Shown here piece by piece: positions 1 through 11,167 of a stretch of 64,000 bases of DNA (position 1 is its first letter; each line of letters begins with the position of its first letter). The position numbers and the translations under genes were made by a program. The notes beneath the pieces are model-generated. The model did not search any database and had not been told where the DNA came from. It saw only the letters and a program-made list of their open reading frames with translations. The stretch covers positions 156,102,599 to 156,166,598 of the forward strand of contig NC_135502.1 in the NCBI RefSeq assembly GCF_052857255.1, read 5' to 3'. Source of the stretch: Amblyomma americanum (lineage: Eukaryota > Arthropoda > Arachnida > Ixodida > Ixodidae).

Positions 1-39
1 CTGAACCCCTGGCCAACTATTTTTTGACGGGGAAAATAT

Positions 40-292
40 AAGAACTTGGTTTTTGAGGAAAGAAATGGCCTCACATCTCCGTGCACGGATACCCGAACAG
101 GCCGTAAGGGAAGGAATGAAGGGGGAATTGAAGGAATAAAGGAAGGGGGAAGTGCTGCAGTGGAGAGCTCAGGAATAATTTCGACCCTGGGGATTTTTAA
201 TATGCACTACAATCGCATAGCATGCGGGCGCCTTTTGCGCATCGCCTCCATGGAAACGCGGCCGCCGCGGAAGGGTTAGAACCCGGGCAGCC
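40..292 (-). repeat. Ruka-like tRNA-derived SINE, 3' body
   Basis: The minus strand shows the body of a tick Ruka-like SINE. A GC-rich block reads GTTTCCATGGAGGCGA and is followed by the 'GTGCA(C/T)(G/A)TTAAA...CCCCAGG' segment, the 'TCGAAATTATTCC' segment, and an A-rich end near position 40. The tRNA-like head is mostly missing, because the recognisable sequence stops near 292 and a different tRNA-like head follows on the other strand. The family assignment is from memory. Confidence 0.65.
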
Positions 293-299
293 TTTAGTA

Positions 300-425
300 A
301 GCCCCGCCACGGTACGTGGCTTAATAGTTCAAATCAAACGACACCTGAGGTGGCGGTTCACTGCGCTCGATCCTGAGAAGAGGACTGAGAACTCGTGTTC
401 GATTCCAGCCACGGTGGACTAGAGC
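300..425 (+). repeat. tRNA-like SINE head
   Basis: A plus-strand stretch resembles a pol III promoter. A box-A-like TGGCTTAATAGTTCA lies near 318 and a box-B-like GTTCGATTCCAGCC near 398. It is head-to-head with the minus-strand SINE to its left. No convincing cloverleaf can be folded by eye, so this is called a SINE head and not a tRNA gene. Confidence 0.4.
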
Positions 426-556
426 TCGTTTAGAAGGTTCAACACAAAGCCAACGAGTGAGCCCTCCACAATCCAACCCAATCTAATGCGTTTATATTTA
501 GGCTACGGTCACGTTCACTTTCCTTTCTTCCTGGCGCGGAGTCGCATCTAACCAAC

Positions 557-3500
557 GTGAGGCCGGCAGCACCGGCAAAACTTTTGCCTATCGTACGTAA
601 AGCGATAAGTACTCCTCGTCGCAAGCGGTACCGTCAGTACTTGGAGCCCGGGCAGCCGTGGGATGTGCCGAGGCAGACGGCGTACAACGATGAGCTGAAG
701 AGAGCTCGACGCGCTGACGCTAGCAACTTGGATAGTGTGACAAAAGGCGACGAGTCCGATTATGCGCACGGAAGCCGAAGTTAAGACAGTTCCAGCCACT
801 CAGGAGACGATACTAGCTGTGTTGATGGATATGAAGCGCCTGCCGATTTCTTTTATTGCCACAAAGAAGCAATCGGCGATGTTGATCACCCTGTCGGATG
901 AAAACCAGAGGAAATGTGCAGCAACGGCCGCCCTGCGAACGAATACGAGTCGACATCGCTGACTGACGTCGGCGAGCGTAGCGAAGGCGGCACTCCCAAC
1001 ACAGATGAATGGGCATCTTTCAATGAGGCGGGCGAGAGAGGCGATGGGGGCCTTCCGAACGACGAAGAGCCAGCGTCATTCAGTGAATGTAATAAAAACT
1101 TCGACGCTATTTCGAAGAATGTGCAAAAAAATCCCTGCCCAACCAGGCCATAAACAATGCACAGGCCATCCTTCTAATTTTGACGTAGGTTGTGCACGCA
1201 GGCGTCTCTTGGACCCAAGGAGAGGGGCTGTTGAAGCTCATCAACACGCTTTGTGGCAGTGACGTGTAGCCTGACACCACACACATGTTTAGGAAGATGT
1301 GGGAGACTGAAATGGACTCCTTTCGGGACCACTTCTTTTGCCAGGTTTGCGTTCGCTACTTTGGAAGCAAAGGGAGGACGGAAACAACACACACATTCAC
1401 ATGCACGCATTGCAACACCACGCAGATGGTGCGGCGGCTGATAGCAAGAGGCGACTTCTTTATAATTTTCAACCTGAAGGAGCAAATCTACGACATCGTT
1501 TCACAGTACTCTGGGTTACTGTTTCAGCGATTGAAACAAATGGCCTCGACTGTACCTTCCATGTATGCAGATATCACAGATGGACGGCTATATCTAAGCA
1601 CAAGAAGCCAACTAAAGGCAAAATGGAGTGACCTGACAGTAACTATGAACACAGATCGATCACCAGTTTTTTAATCCAGTAAGGCTAGTGTGTGGCCTGT
1701 TCAGCTACTCATAAATGAGCTGCCTTTCAACATTCGGTTCCATAATGTAATTGTGGTGGCGCTGTGGTTTGCGAAGACCCATCCTCCTCAACATAAATTT
1801 ATGAAGGCGTTTGTCAGGGCGTTTAATGACATTGGCACCATAGTGCGGAAGCATGCCTCTGAAACTGTGCTGCCTAGACTGACTGTGGCATGCTACTGTA
1901 TTGACTCGCCAGCCAGGTCATCTTTGCTTAACATGAAGCAGTTCAATGCATATTTCTGGTGCTCGTGGTGCCTGCAGAAGAGAACTCCTGTCGATGGTAA
2001 GCCATTTATTTTCGGGAATCGGGCTTGTATTCATATTAGCTTGCATTGTGGTCTGCTAAAAGCTTTTAAACTAAGGGTCCTTTGGATTTTACGCTGAGTG
2101 TCAAAGCTTGCTTAACCTGTATATCAGTAATTGCTATATTTTAAAAACTAGTAATTTCATTGTTTAGAACTGTTTTTTCGTGGCACAGGTACATGTAATA
2201 TGTGCGAGGTGGCCACCTTCATGAGCGTCATTGGCAACATAATCTTTTGTATGCACAGTGCCTGACATCGTGGCATCTGCTCTTGTACACTTCTCTTCAC
2301 ACTTACTTGTAGCAATATGAGGCTCAGAAACAAAGTGCATGTCATGAGAAAAACTGTGAGCATAAATGACTGCTTTGGTACACTTTCCGCAAACTATATG
2401 TGGGCGTATAGTTAGGCCCGAAACCATTTTGCTTGGTAAAGACGGTTAAGTGACATGAACTATTGGTGTGACCAGTATGGCAAAAAACAAAACAGGATAT
2501 GTAGAGGTCATACGAATGAGATTTTGGTTCTGCTGAGCAGGGCGCAGAGTATATGAAAAAATCAGTTTATTTTATGTTGACATGTCTAATAAATTGCAAA
2601 TTACCATGTATTGAAAATGCTTATTAATGCAAGTTGACAATCATCCAGTCATTTCTTCTTGAATATTAAGTTTTCATTGTTATAGGGTGTTCAATTTACT
2701 GGTTGTGTATAGTCTGATATTCGAGATCCAGATACATCCTTTAACATAATGCAGGACACAAGATACTTGCCATGATTGCAGTCTTGCATTGCTAGCATTG
2801 CTTTCATGTTTAAGGCATCTCAAAAACTTCATGTAGTGCACATGGCCCTGATGCATGGTATTAAAACCTCACAAACAGGCTGGTGGAAATTTTAGTGCTG
2901 TGATGTAGCAGTGTAGATATTTAGAGGGGCTCTAATAAAGTTGCGTTATGCCTGGGATGTTAAAGCACGCTGCTTCACGAATATTGTCCACCAATAATAT
3001 TTTTATTGCGGTTTGTAGAATCTGAGTTATCTGAAATTGAAATTTAAAATTTCAGCGTCTTCGCACGTTTTTTTTTCCTCTCGTCACTTTTTGTACGCTG
3101 AAAGGTCGCCGTTTCTCCACAGACCCCAATTCTGGGAGCGGAGCTTCCTGACTTGCCGGAGCTGCACGGCTTAGTGGCCGTGGTCACGGTAGCGGCCTGA
3201 CGTCTGGAAGAATGTAATAAATAGTCAGCTCTCAACTTTCGTACGCAGGTGCAGACGACGGAGGAGGATGCGAACAAGGAAAAGTCGGCGGGAAGGTCTC
3301 GTAAACTTTATGCTGCGTGTAGAAGTGTATTTTTGGGTCAGGTTTTCGTGAAAACCCAGTGCACTGATTGAGCGAGTTGATGCACTCTCCTCGAAAGGAG
3401 TTTCAAAGCCCCTTTATTAAAGTGGCTGCAGTGCAGTGCATGACAGAGAATTTTGTTACACTATTGATTGTGAGTCAATGTTGTAGCACAGACAATCGTG

Positions 3501-4998
3501 TATTCATATTTCCTGAAGTTTTATTTCACCTCAGCAGCTGCTGTGATTTTATTGGTAATGATAGCCTGGTTGTCTGTACTCACAATGAAGGCACAGCAGA
3601 GAATGAACAAAGGCAGATTGGAAGGAAAGCAGACAACTGCGTTCGCTCTTTTGCAGTCATCTGTTCTGTTTTTGCACCATGATACTGTAATTTTGTAAAT
3701 GCTTAATTACTGTGCCTGTCTCTTGCAGGCACGATTCGGTATATCCAAGGAGGTGAGCCAGCTGCACCACGCACGCACAATAACATGCGTCAAGACATGC
3801 AGTCTGCCCACAGACCACACCAGACCGCGCGTGGGGTGAAAGGACTTTCTTCGCTTGTGGGCCTACAAGGCTTCAATCTTGTGTGGGGTCTGCCACCCGA
3901 TTATATGCACTGTGTTCTTGAGGGGGTAACGAAACAAGTAACCGTGATATGGCTGACTACTGTTGGTAAACATTTTTATATTGGCAGGCATGTTCATGAA
4001 CTTGAGCATCGCATTCAGCAACTTTAGCCTCCGATAAACTTCAACCGATTGCCTAGACAAACTTTAGAGCGTAAAAATTGGAAGGCCACTGAGTGGATGT
4101 TCTGATTACTGTATTATGCTCTCCCTTGTTTAAAGGATGTGATCCCTGAAAGGCACCTAAATAATTTTTCATTGTTGTGTCAACGTATTTTCCTGCTGAT
4201 TCAGACCTCTGTGAGTAGCGTCTACTTCACTGAAGCAGAGCAACTGCTGTCGTCTTTTGTGAACACGTTTTCCTTCCTGTACGGAAAAGGCAAAACCTCA
4301 TTTATTGTGTATCAGTTGCTGCATCTTGCTAAAAGTGTGGAAACGTTTGGGCTTCTGTGGGGCACCTCAGCATTTTCATTTGAAAATGGCAATGGACAAC
4401 TGTTAAGACATGTTACAGCCGCAAAAGGTGTGCCATTGCAGGTGGCGGAGCGTTGCATGAAAATGTGGCTCAAGAATGCAAATAGGTTTGTGGGCCTGTC
4501 ATCAACTCTTGCAGAGAAAAACAAAATGTTAACGGTTCGTGACATGAAAAATTGGTACACATGTGCTAGGAGCACCACTGCGATCGATTCACCTGGAGGA
4601 CGCCGTAACCGCAATGTTCATTACTCAGTATGGAGAAGTGTCGGTCATGTCACATTATGCTCGAGTAGAGATAAATGGCATCACCATTCACAGTATTCGA
4701 TAAAATAGGCCTCAAAAGACTTGTTCTTACTGTGTGATGATTAATAATATTGATTTCCTTGTGATAGACATCTGCTCTTTCAAAATAAATGCCCGAAAGG
4801 TTGCACTCGTGTGCCAAGAGTTGGTAATCTGCCAGTCAGTCTTCCGAAATTTCACTTACATGCACTCCTGTAAGCGTGCTCCTTCGAGTCGAAATCTGTC
4901 TGTACTCGTCTGATGATGTTGCTGCCCAGTGTGTGTTGCTTGAAATGAAGAATGTTTCTTATGTTTGCGATATTGCAAACAATTACAACATAGATTGA
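557..4998 (+). pseudogene. CACTA (EnSpm)-like DNA transposase, two-exon pseudogene
   Basis: This is a DDE-type transposase of the animal CACTA/EnSpm kind, which would cut and reinsert its element. The N-terminal part (about 590-1130) has a basic RKRYRQYLEPG motif, 'VPRQTAYN' and then an acidic Ser/Gly-rich linker. From 1141 the core frame reads through FRKMW (1285), cysteine pairs CQVC and CTHC, 'LWPVQLLINELPFNIRFHN' (from 1687) and ACYCIDSPARSS. A consensus intron interrupts it (1997-3728). Exon 2 has 'LPPDYMHCVLEGVTKQV' and 'ERKNWKATEW', and the C-terminal end reads 'AQCVLLEMKNVSYVCDIANN' up to a TGA at 4996-4998. Breaks seen: stops at 782-784, 898-900, in the 1180-1275 stretch (two TAG), 1672-1674, 4025-4027 and 4103-4105; a frameshift in the A-run near 1125-1131; and at least one more shift after about 4600. 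The true start is not defined, and no terminal inverted repeats were identified. Family membership is confident; the name CACTA is from memory. Confidence 0.85.
1997..3728 (+). other. Intron of the CACTA-like transposase
   Basis: The donor is GATG|GTAAGC at 1996/1997. The acceptor is preceded by a pyrimidine-rich tract, 'CTGTGCCTGTCTCTTGCAG', ending at 3728. Splicing completes a Gly codon (G + GC) and continues the transposase frame without a shift. The 1.73 kb between is AT-rich, with no coding similarity that I recognise. Confidence 0.8.
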
Positions 4999-5435
4999 GT
5001 GAAAGACGGATTTCAGTACCTCGTTACTGCCAGCTTTAAATGAAGAATAGAGGCTTGAAAAATTCTATACAGGAGTCACAATTTTGAAGTCTTAACAGAA
5101 CATGTATTTTGAATCATAATTACAAATATGCTGTTTATATAGCAACAACTTTAAAAACTTTAGAGCTCAATTTGTATTATGCAGCATTAATTTTACTCTT
5201 GCTGCATTACATGTTGTCAGGGGAAGGCAGTGTCATGCATTTTATCAAAAACCTTGCAGCAAAATTTCTTCAAAGTTTGTGACACAAAGTTTGCATAACA
5301 TATGCGTTCACTAGGACTTGGTTTACAAGAGGTTAAATGGAATATTTGAAATCGGCAAACACAAATACATGCTTGTGAACGGTTAATAATTGTGACTTCA
5401 ATATATTTTTCCTGGACCTTTTTTTTCATTTAAAT

Positions 5436-5682
5436 AGGTTTTTTTGGTTTGGTTCGGTCTGTTTAATGTTCCTAAGCGACTTAGGCTAGCGAGGACGCCA
5501 CTGTGGAGGGCTCTTGAAATTTCGACATTTAGGGTTCATTAGCGTGCACATAGATTGAACAGTACACTGACCTGAAGCAATTTTTCTCCATCGAAATGCA
5601 ACCGCTGTGGCTCGGATCAAATCCATGTCCTTGGGGTCAGCAGCCGAGGATCATAACCACTGAGCCATCTTGGCAGCCAATT
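5436..5682 (-). repeat. Ruka-like SINE, near full length
   Basis: On the minus strand the element starts with a tRNA-like head. Box A reads TGGCTCAGTGGTTATG and box B reads GGATTTGATCC. It continues with 'GCATTTCGATGGAG', 'GTGCACGCTAATGAACCC', 'TCGAAATTTCAAGAGCCC' and 'GTCGCTTAGGAACATTAAAC', and ends in ACCAAACCAAAAAAACC. This matches the organisation of the tick Ruka SINE as I remember it. The copy has several substitutions, so it is old, and pol III activity is unlikely. Confidence 0.75.
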
Positions 5683-5737
5683 TAAATAAGCAAATAAGGG
5701 TGCTTTTGTTCAAGAAAATGTGCTCGGCTGGAGCTCC

Positions 5738-6135
5738 TTGTCATGATGGCGATGATGTTTTTCTATAGCGCAAGGGCGTCTTGGCCAAAGAGTGATATAG
5801 CATAAGTTGGGGTCGAAGATTCATTTTCCGAGCATTTCACCTCTAAAGAGCAGATCACCAGACCAGATTTTGACCCATTGCTTTTCCATCAGCAGTCAGC
5901 TTATACCAATGTGTACTCATTGCCAGTAGGGATTGAGCTGCACACCTAGCTCTTGCATATAAGGCAGATGTTTAAACCACTTTTGCACTGCTGTGGTATA
6001 GGTGCCTGGCATCTTGTGCCTGTATGTACTGAACCCCATAGGGAATCGAACCATGCACCCGTCACGTTCAAGATGGATACTGAAACCATTTTACTACTGC
6101 TGTGGCCTTGGTACCCAGCAAAGTTTGCCAAATAC
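5738..6135. repeat. SINE remnants with tRNA-like segments
   Basis: A 'GATGATGTTTTTCTATAGCGCAAGGGC' type segment (written here as two overlapping parts, GATGATGTTTTTCTATAG and GCGCAAGGGCGTCTTGG) looks like the end of another tick SINE. It is followed by two antisense tRNA-like patches, the second containing GGGAATCGAACC near 6040. These are old, fused SINE pieces. Borders are approximate. Confidence 0.35.
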
Positions 6136-8070
6136 TTTGCATAATATGCCTGATATGATCCAATGCAAGAGATTGCACCTGTCAGAGTAGTGTTTCCGTT
6201 TCATGCTGTTGCTCAGTGCAAGCCCGTCACAAAGGCATGACATTGCTTCCGCACACAGCTGCACAGTCAGTATTTGCTGGTGTAGAATAGCGGAACACTG
6301 GTGAGCCATGGGGCCAGATATGGGGTAAAGACCTTGAGGTTATAAGCTAGACCATTCACAAGCACTATCTTTGCGCATGAGGTGCTTGATCAGCGAGGGA
6401 AATTAATAGGTAATTTCCTGGCATAGAAGTAACCTACCTATAGTGATATGTAACAGAGTCAAAACCTACTTTTAATGCTACTCTTAACCACAAAATAAAC
6501 CACTAAAATTATGGCTGTGCTGCTCTTGGTGACGCAGAACTCAGAGTTGCCTCTTTGTGCTTTCCATTTTCTGCTTCATTTTTGTCTTTGTCATTCATGC
6601 AGAGATATGATTGCACTGGCCAAGGATAGCTTCAAACCGGCTACTGAAGTTTCTACAAGCCAGCTGTTTTTAGTGTGTGTGCATTGCTCTTTTGCTCAGA
6701 GGTCTCATTTACATGAAGTACCCTTTTGTAAGGATCCCTGTGATTCTTCCTTTTGTGGCCCTGTGTCCTGCCTGTTGGCCCCCTGGACTTTTGTGCAGAC
6801 TCCTTAGAAATTATTGCTGGCTCCAACAAGTTCTTAGCAAGGACATGCTGTCATCAATTTTTATTCTTTGTTAACTGAAAATGTGCTTAGTTTACCTCAC
6901 ATGTAGTTACCGCACATGTAACCAGCATTTTGTATTGTTCCTGTACAATTAGTTTGTGTTTCTGAAATATGTTTACTTCTTCGGCAGTGCATACATATTC
7001 TCATATGCATATGGCATTTTGCCGCATGCATAATTTGTTGATTACAGTTGTGGTTCTGAAAAGTTTTGATTATACCGCAACAATTGTGGTGTAATGCTCT
7101 GCACTTCGACTACCCCTGTACACGAATGCATGAGTGCTGCACTGTACATATATTTTTGCCATGTGTAATCACCAAGCATTGTTAGTAAGTTCACCACTGT
7201 TTTCTTGGTTTTCTGTGACTATTTCGTGGCATCACTTAGGTCAGAAAATAAATCTGATAGGTGAAGTATAACTATAACAAACACAGTTTTTGTTTTTCAC
7301 ATGTCCATTGGGCAAATATGTAGTCAGCGCCGCTGGTGCCTATGGTGGTTGGTTGGATAAAGTTGTTGACTGTATAATGCTGAGAACTTCACCTATGAGC
7401 AGTTGTGACAGCAACGTTTTGTTTGGTGTTCATATTAAATTTTCTGCAGATGACGAGGGTTGTGTTCACTGTGACCTTTAGTAACGTTTGGATGTTTTGT
7501 GTTGTTAGAAGGCCTGGCAATAAATAATCTATGTGCCTACTTACTGTCCCAACAATAATATTCTGGTGCTAGAATGCACAACTGCAAGGTGGCCTGCAGT
7601 GAGCAGTCATGCCTGGCTATGCAAATCACTTGGGGAATACTGGAAACTCTTCCTGGAGATGTAATAGTCATGCAGCTCCAACAACACTATCTCAGTGCCG
7701 CTGAGTGCAGAGCGTTGCGTGTCAAAATATAAGCACTATTTGGAGGGCATTGATTTTGCAGTGAGTGAACCGGTTACCAGTTCGATGCTGTAGAGAGCAT
7801 CAGTTGCAAAATGGCGTGAGAATGACAGTCCCACTGCTCATAAATGATGAATTTGCAAGGAACATACATCATCATGATTTTCAAGGGTGCCAGTTGTTTG
7901 GCAGCCATAAGGAATGGGCAAAAGAATATAAAATTGACAATTACAGGCCCATTGCGTACTAAAACATAGCCATTGAATGCAGCACTTTGCGAATCCTCTG
8001 TAAAACCTAGATCATATAGCGGATCGATTCACCGGAATATTACATTGAATCACTACAGTCCTGATAGTAA
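6136..8070. other. No recognisable gene
   Basis: This AT-rich sequence has only short open frames. I found no protein motif, RNA gene, tandem repeat or element end that I can support. Confidence 0.5.
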
Positions 8071-8074
8071 CATT

Positions 8075-8770
8075 ATGTTGAGTATATGTTTGCTGCAGGA
8101 CGAAGGCCTCTCCCATATATCTGTCCACTTAACCCCATCCTGTGCCAGCCACAGCCATCTTTCTGCGCACGGTTCTTAGTATAACCCACCCACTGAACTT
8201 TCAGCCAAGTACACTTGCCTTCTCTTATAACTGAATCCGTCATCCTTAATGATCATTTGTCATCCTGCCTTCGCATCACATTCCTCAAGCCTATTTCTTC
8301 TCCACTTCCACTGGGGTGTCAATTATCAACATTTGTTCTCTGATTCACTCTGTTGTCTTCCTGTCCTTTATCAGTGTACACATATTATTTTTCTTTCCAT
8401 TAAGCTCGCTGTATTGTTCTCAATTTAATTTGAACCCTTTTGATTAGCCTTCAAGTTTCTGCCCCACAGGTGATCACTGGTAGGAACGTACAGCTAGCTA
8501 TAGAAAATTGCTCGTGTGAGATATTGTTATAAACAAGCCATATTTATCTGACTATACCTGTCAAACTTGCCCCATTTTCAGTTTTTTAATTCACACTCAT
8601 ATATGGTCCAGATCTGCACTTATACCAGCCCAAAGTACACTTATTTCCTTACCACTTCTAGTGTCTCACCACAAATTTTAAACTGCATTTTCTTCAAAGA
8701 CTGAGTTAGCAGCATGTTAATTTTTAGACCCATTTACATATATGCATTTTTTAGACGATTTATTTCTCTC
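8075..8770 (-). repeat. Antisense RTE-like LINE 3' fragment
   Basis: The plus strand carries GCAGGACGAAGGCCTCTCCC near 8095, followed by a CT-rich antisense coding tract. This is the usual look of the reverse complement of the 3' end of tick RTE-like LINEs. The copy has no open frame and is heavily mutated. The sense copy at 20.1-21.97 kb is a related family or subfamily. Confidence 0.5.
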
Positions 8771-8867
8771 GTACAAAACTTTTTGAAACATGTCATCATT
8801 GATAATTTTGAGCTCTCAATCCGTCAGTGATAGCATGGTGACAAATCTGCAGCAAAGCAGTACAGTC

Positions 8868-8948
8868 CTTCCACAGGAATCTGTCGCGCCGCGAAAGAAC
8901 CCGCGGCAGTAATCTGTAGCGTGACAGAACCCGCGGCAGACACTTCGG
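8868..8948. repeat. Short CGACA/TGTCG palindromic repeat patch
   Basis: Two degenerate repeat units are present, CTGTCGCGCCGCG...CCGCGGCAG and CTGTAGCGTGACAG...CCGCGGCAG. They have the same layout as the units at 9.43-9.76 kb and 19.66-20.13 kb. This is the smallest of the three patches. Confidence 0.6.
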
Positions 8949-9427
8949 TCGCATATATTGCCAACAAAACTCTTTGCACAGAAATTCTACAGCACTCAAG
9001 CGGCACCCCATCCCCCAAACAAAGCGACGCATAACCGAAGCATTCTAAGTTCCGTATTGAACGCGTTTGCAAAAGTACAGTCAGAGAAGCTTAGAGGTCA
9101 ATTAGGCTAAAAAGTTACATGGAAACCACTATCTGGCAGCTAATTTCACTTTCTGTAGTCTCCTGCACACAACCCATAAGTTATAAAAAATTGTTACAAT
9201 AAGTGTACGGAGTGTGTTCACGTGGCTTGCTTTGTAAGCTGGACATTTAGTCAGATGGTACAAAATACATTGCAGAAATGTATCCACAAACACGACAATG
9301 TACAAACCATTACCTATCAGCCTCGTCCAACAAATTCTAAATTAGCAAATGTACATAATAATTGACGTTAGAAATGTTTCAAGCTCGCAGAGGAAAAGAG
9401 TTGACTTATCATGTCCTGCGAAATGTA

Positions 9428-9760
9428 CTAGTACCTACTGCACAAGTCCTCAACAGCTCTGTGGAGACGCGCAGCTCTGTGTCGTTCGGCACGACTCTCT
9501 CTGTCGCACGACAGAACCTGCGACAGATGTCTGTCGCGCGACAAAGCCTGCGACAGAAATTTCTGCCGCACGACACGCGGCAGCAGAAATGTCTGCCGTG
9601 TGACACATCGCACTAGAGACGTTTTTGTCGCGCTACGGAAGCCACGACACGATCCTTTGTCGCACGACACAAAGAACGACAAGAAAGCTTGTCTTGCGAA
9701 ATAAAATTTTGTCGCGCGACAGATGCGCGACAGGAATTTGTGTCGTGTGTTTTGATCGGG
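9428..9760 (+). repeat. CGACA/TGTCG palindromic repeat array, copy 1
   Basis: About ten imperfect units of 30-33 bp are built on the palindrome TGTCGCGCGACA, which is exact at 9532-9543 and 9710-9721. A half-site spacer such as AACCTGCGACAG sits between units. I count 7 TGTCG and 10 CGACA half-sites. The array ends in TGTGTCGTGTGTTTTGATCGGG (shown as TGTGTCGTGTG + TTTTGATCGGG), which is shared with copy 2. Both strands give open frames with repeating peptides, but I read these as by-products of the unit length. Confidence 0.8.
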
Positions 9761-10359
9761 CATGCATGAAAAAATAGGACTGCTTACCATTCGAGGCAGG
9801 TGCGTGGTAGTGCTGAGCTGCTCTACGTCTCCACATCACGGCAACGCTCGTTCTTTTCCCTAACGCCGACTTCAGGACAACTATTGCTACATTGCAAATA
9901 CACTTGACCCATGAACACGCGCACATAATAACTTCGCCTGTGCATTCTGACTTCGAATCTTTAAAATGTGAGCGAGCGCCACCCTTACTGCCAATCTAGA
10001 ACAAAAAAAAACACATTCGGCAGAGTACCTACTTCTGTCGTGATACGTCATATACGCCACTTGGACAGCAGTGAACGAACCTATGCACTTTTTCAGTCAT
10101 ATATTAACACCAAAAACGCTGCAGTTCACTACGGTACATTGAAAAACGCAGTTTAAAACGTGTTCTGAACCGCTGAAGCATGCACACCACGACGCCATGA
10201 AGAAAAGGCTGGAAAAAAAGTAAACAAAGCCCCGATGGTACCGGTGGCCGTTGTCACATATATTAAGGAGCCTAAATTAAATTTCAAAGGAAACAGGTGT
10301 GAAGAAGATGACGTGGATTAACCGAAGAATAAAGAAGATGAAGAAGTATTCGATGAGGT

Positions 10360-11081
10360 TGTGACAGAATTTTTGTGGAGAAGAATTCGTTGAGGTTGAG
10401 GGAGATGATTGGTGGAGAAGAGAAGACGACGACATGGCTTACGTATACTAACGCCAAGGCTATAAAAGGGCCAGGGAGAGCGAGGCACGGGGGGAACAGC
10501 AGAGAAGCGGAGGCTACTGCGGGCCAGGGGCACATAGGTTGGAAGAGAGCGACGCTGGCTACTGCACCGGTGAGCTCGCGTTCTACGGCTTCGCATCGTG
10601 GACTTGCGGCCGTGCCTGAGCCCGTTCCGGAGATTCAACGAAGGACACTGCCACCTGCCACGGCCAGGGGTGTCTCCAGCGCTGTTGCCACCCATGCGGG
10701 TGGTGGCCCCAACGCCAACAACACCCGCATCACCTCCACGGGCGCTTAGACCGGGAGCTTTATGACGCAGCCCGCGACGCCGTCAGCGACAACAGCCCAA
10801 GCACGTCGAACGCCGCCTTGACGCCGGCTACTGGATCCATACAACGCCGCACCGAACCAACCGTGAGCACGAACGCCGACCAGTAATAGTAGAACGCTTG
10901 CAGTAGTAGACGCTGGTAGCAGTGTGCCCGGTGTTTTTATAGTCTGTGTTTTGTGTTAGTTTTGTTAGTTTTGTGTTCTAGTGCGTGTCACGTAGGGTGT
11001 ATTAAATGTGCGTCTGTGTGTCTATACCTGTCCCCTAGTCCATTCTTTCGGTCCGAGTGTTCACCGGGGAGATCCTTGACA
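10360..11081 (+). repeat. Putative 5' LTR of gypsy element A
   Basis: The sequence starts TGTGACAG and ends CCTTGACA. It has a TATA box (TATAAAAG, 10461-10468) and is followed after a short gap by the gag frame. Length is about 722 bp. There is no second copy in the window, so the borders rest on the TG...CA ends and position only. A primer-binding site may be TGGCGAGGCACCAGG, shortly downstream, but I could not match it to a tRNA. Confidence 0.5.
10461..10468 (+). promoter_or_regulatory. TATA box in LTR of gypsy element A
   Basis: TATAAAAG lies in a GC-richer context about 100 bp into the putative LTR, where the retrotransposon promoter is expected. Confidence 0.5.
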
Positions 11082-11167
11082 AAGATAAGTGGCGAGGCAC
11101 CAGGATTCATTTCTTTTTTTCTTTTTGGTTTGGCTCCGATTTTTTCGATCTGTCGACGGCAGAAAGT

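Noticed and set aside
9349..9790. Repeating-peptide proteins on both strands (for example RDRHLSQVLS-like)
   Set aside because: The 30-33 bp palindromic repeat produces periodic peptides in any frame, the period is not always a multiple of three, and stops interrupt.
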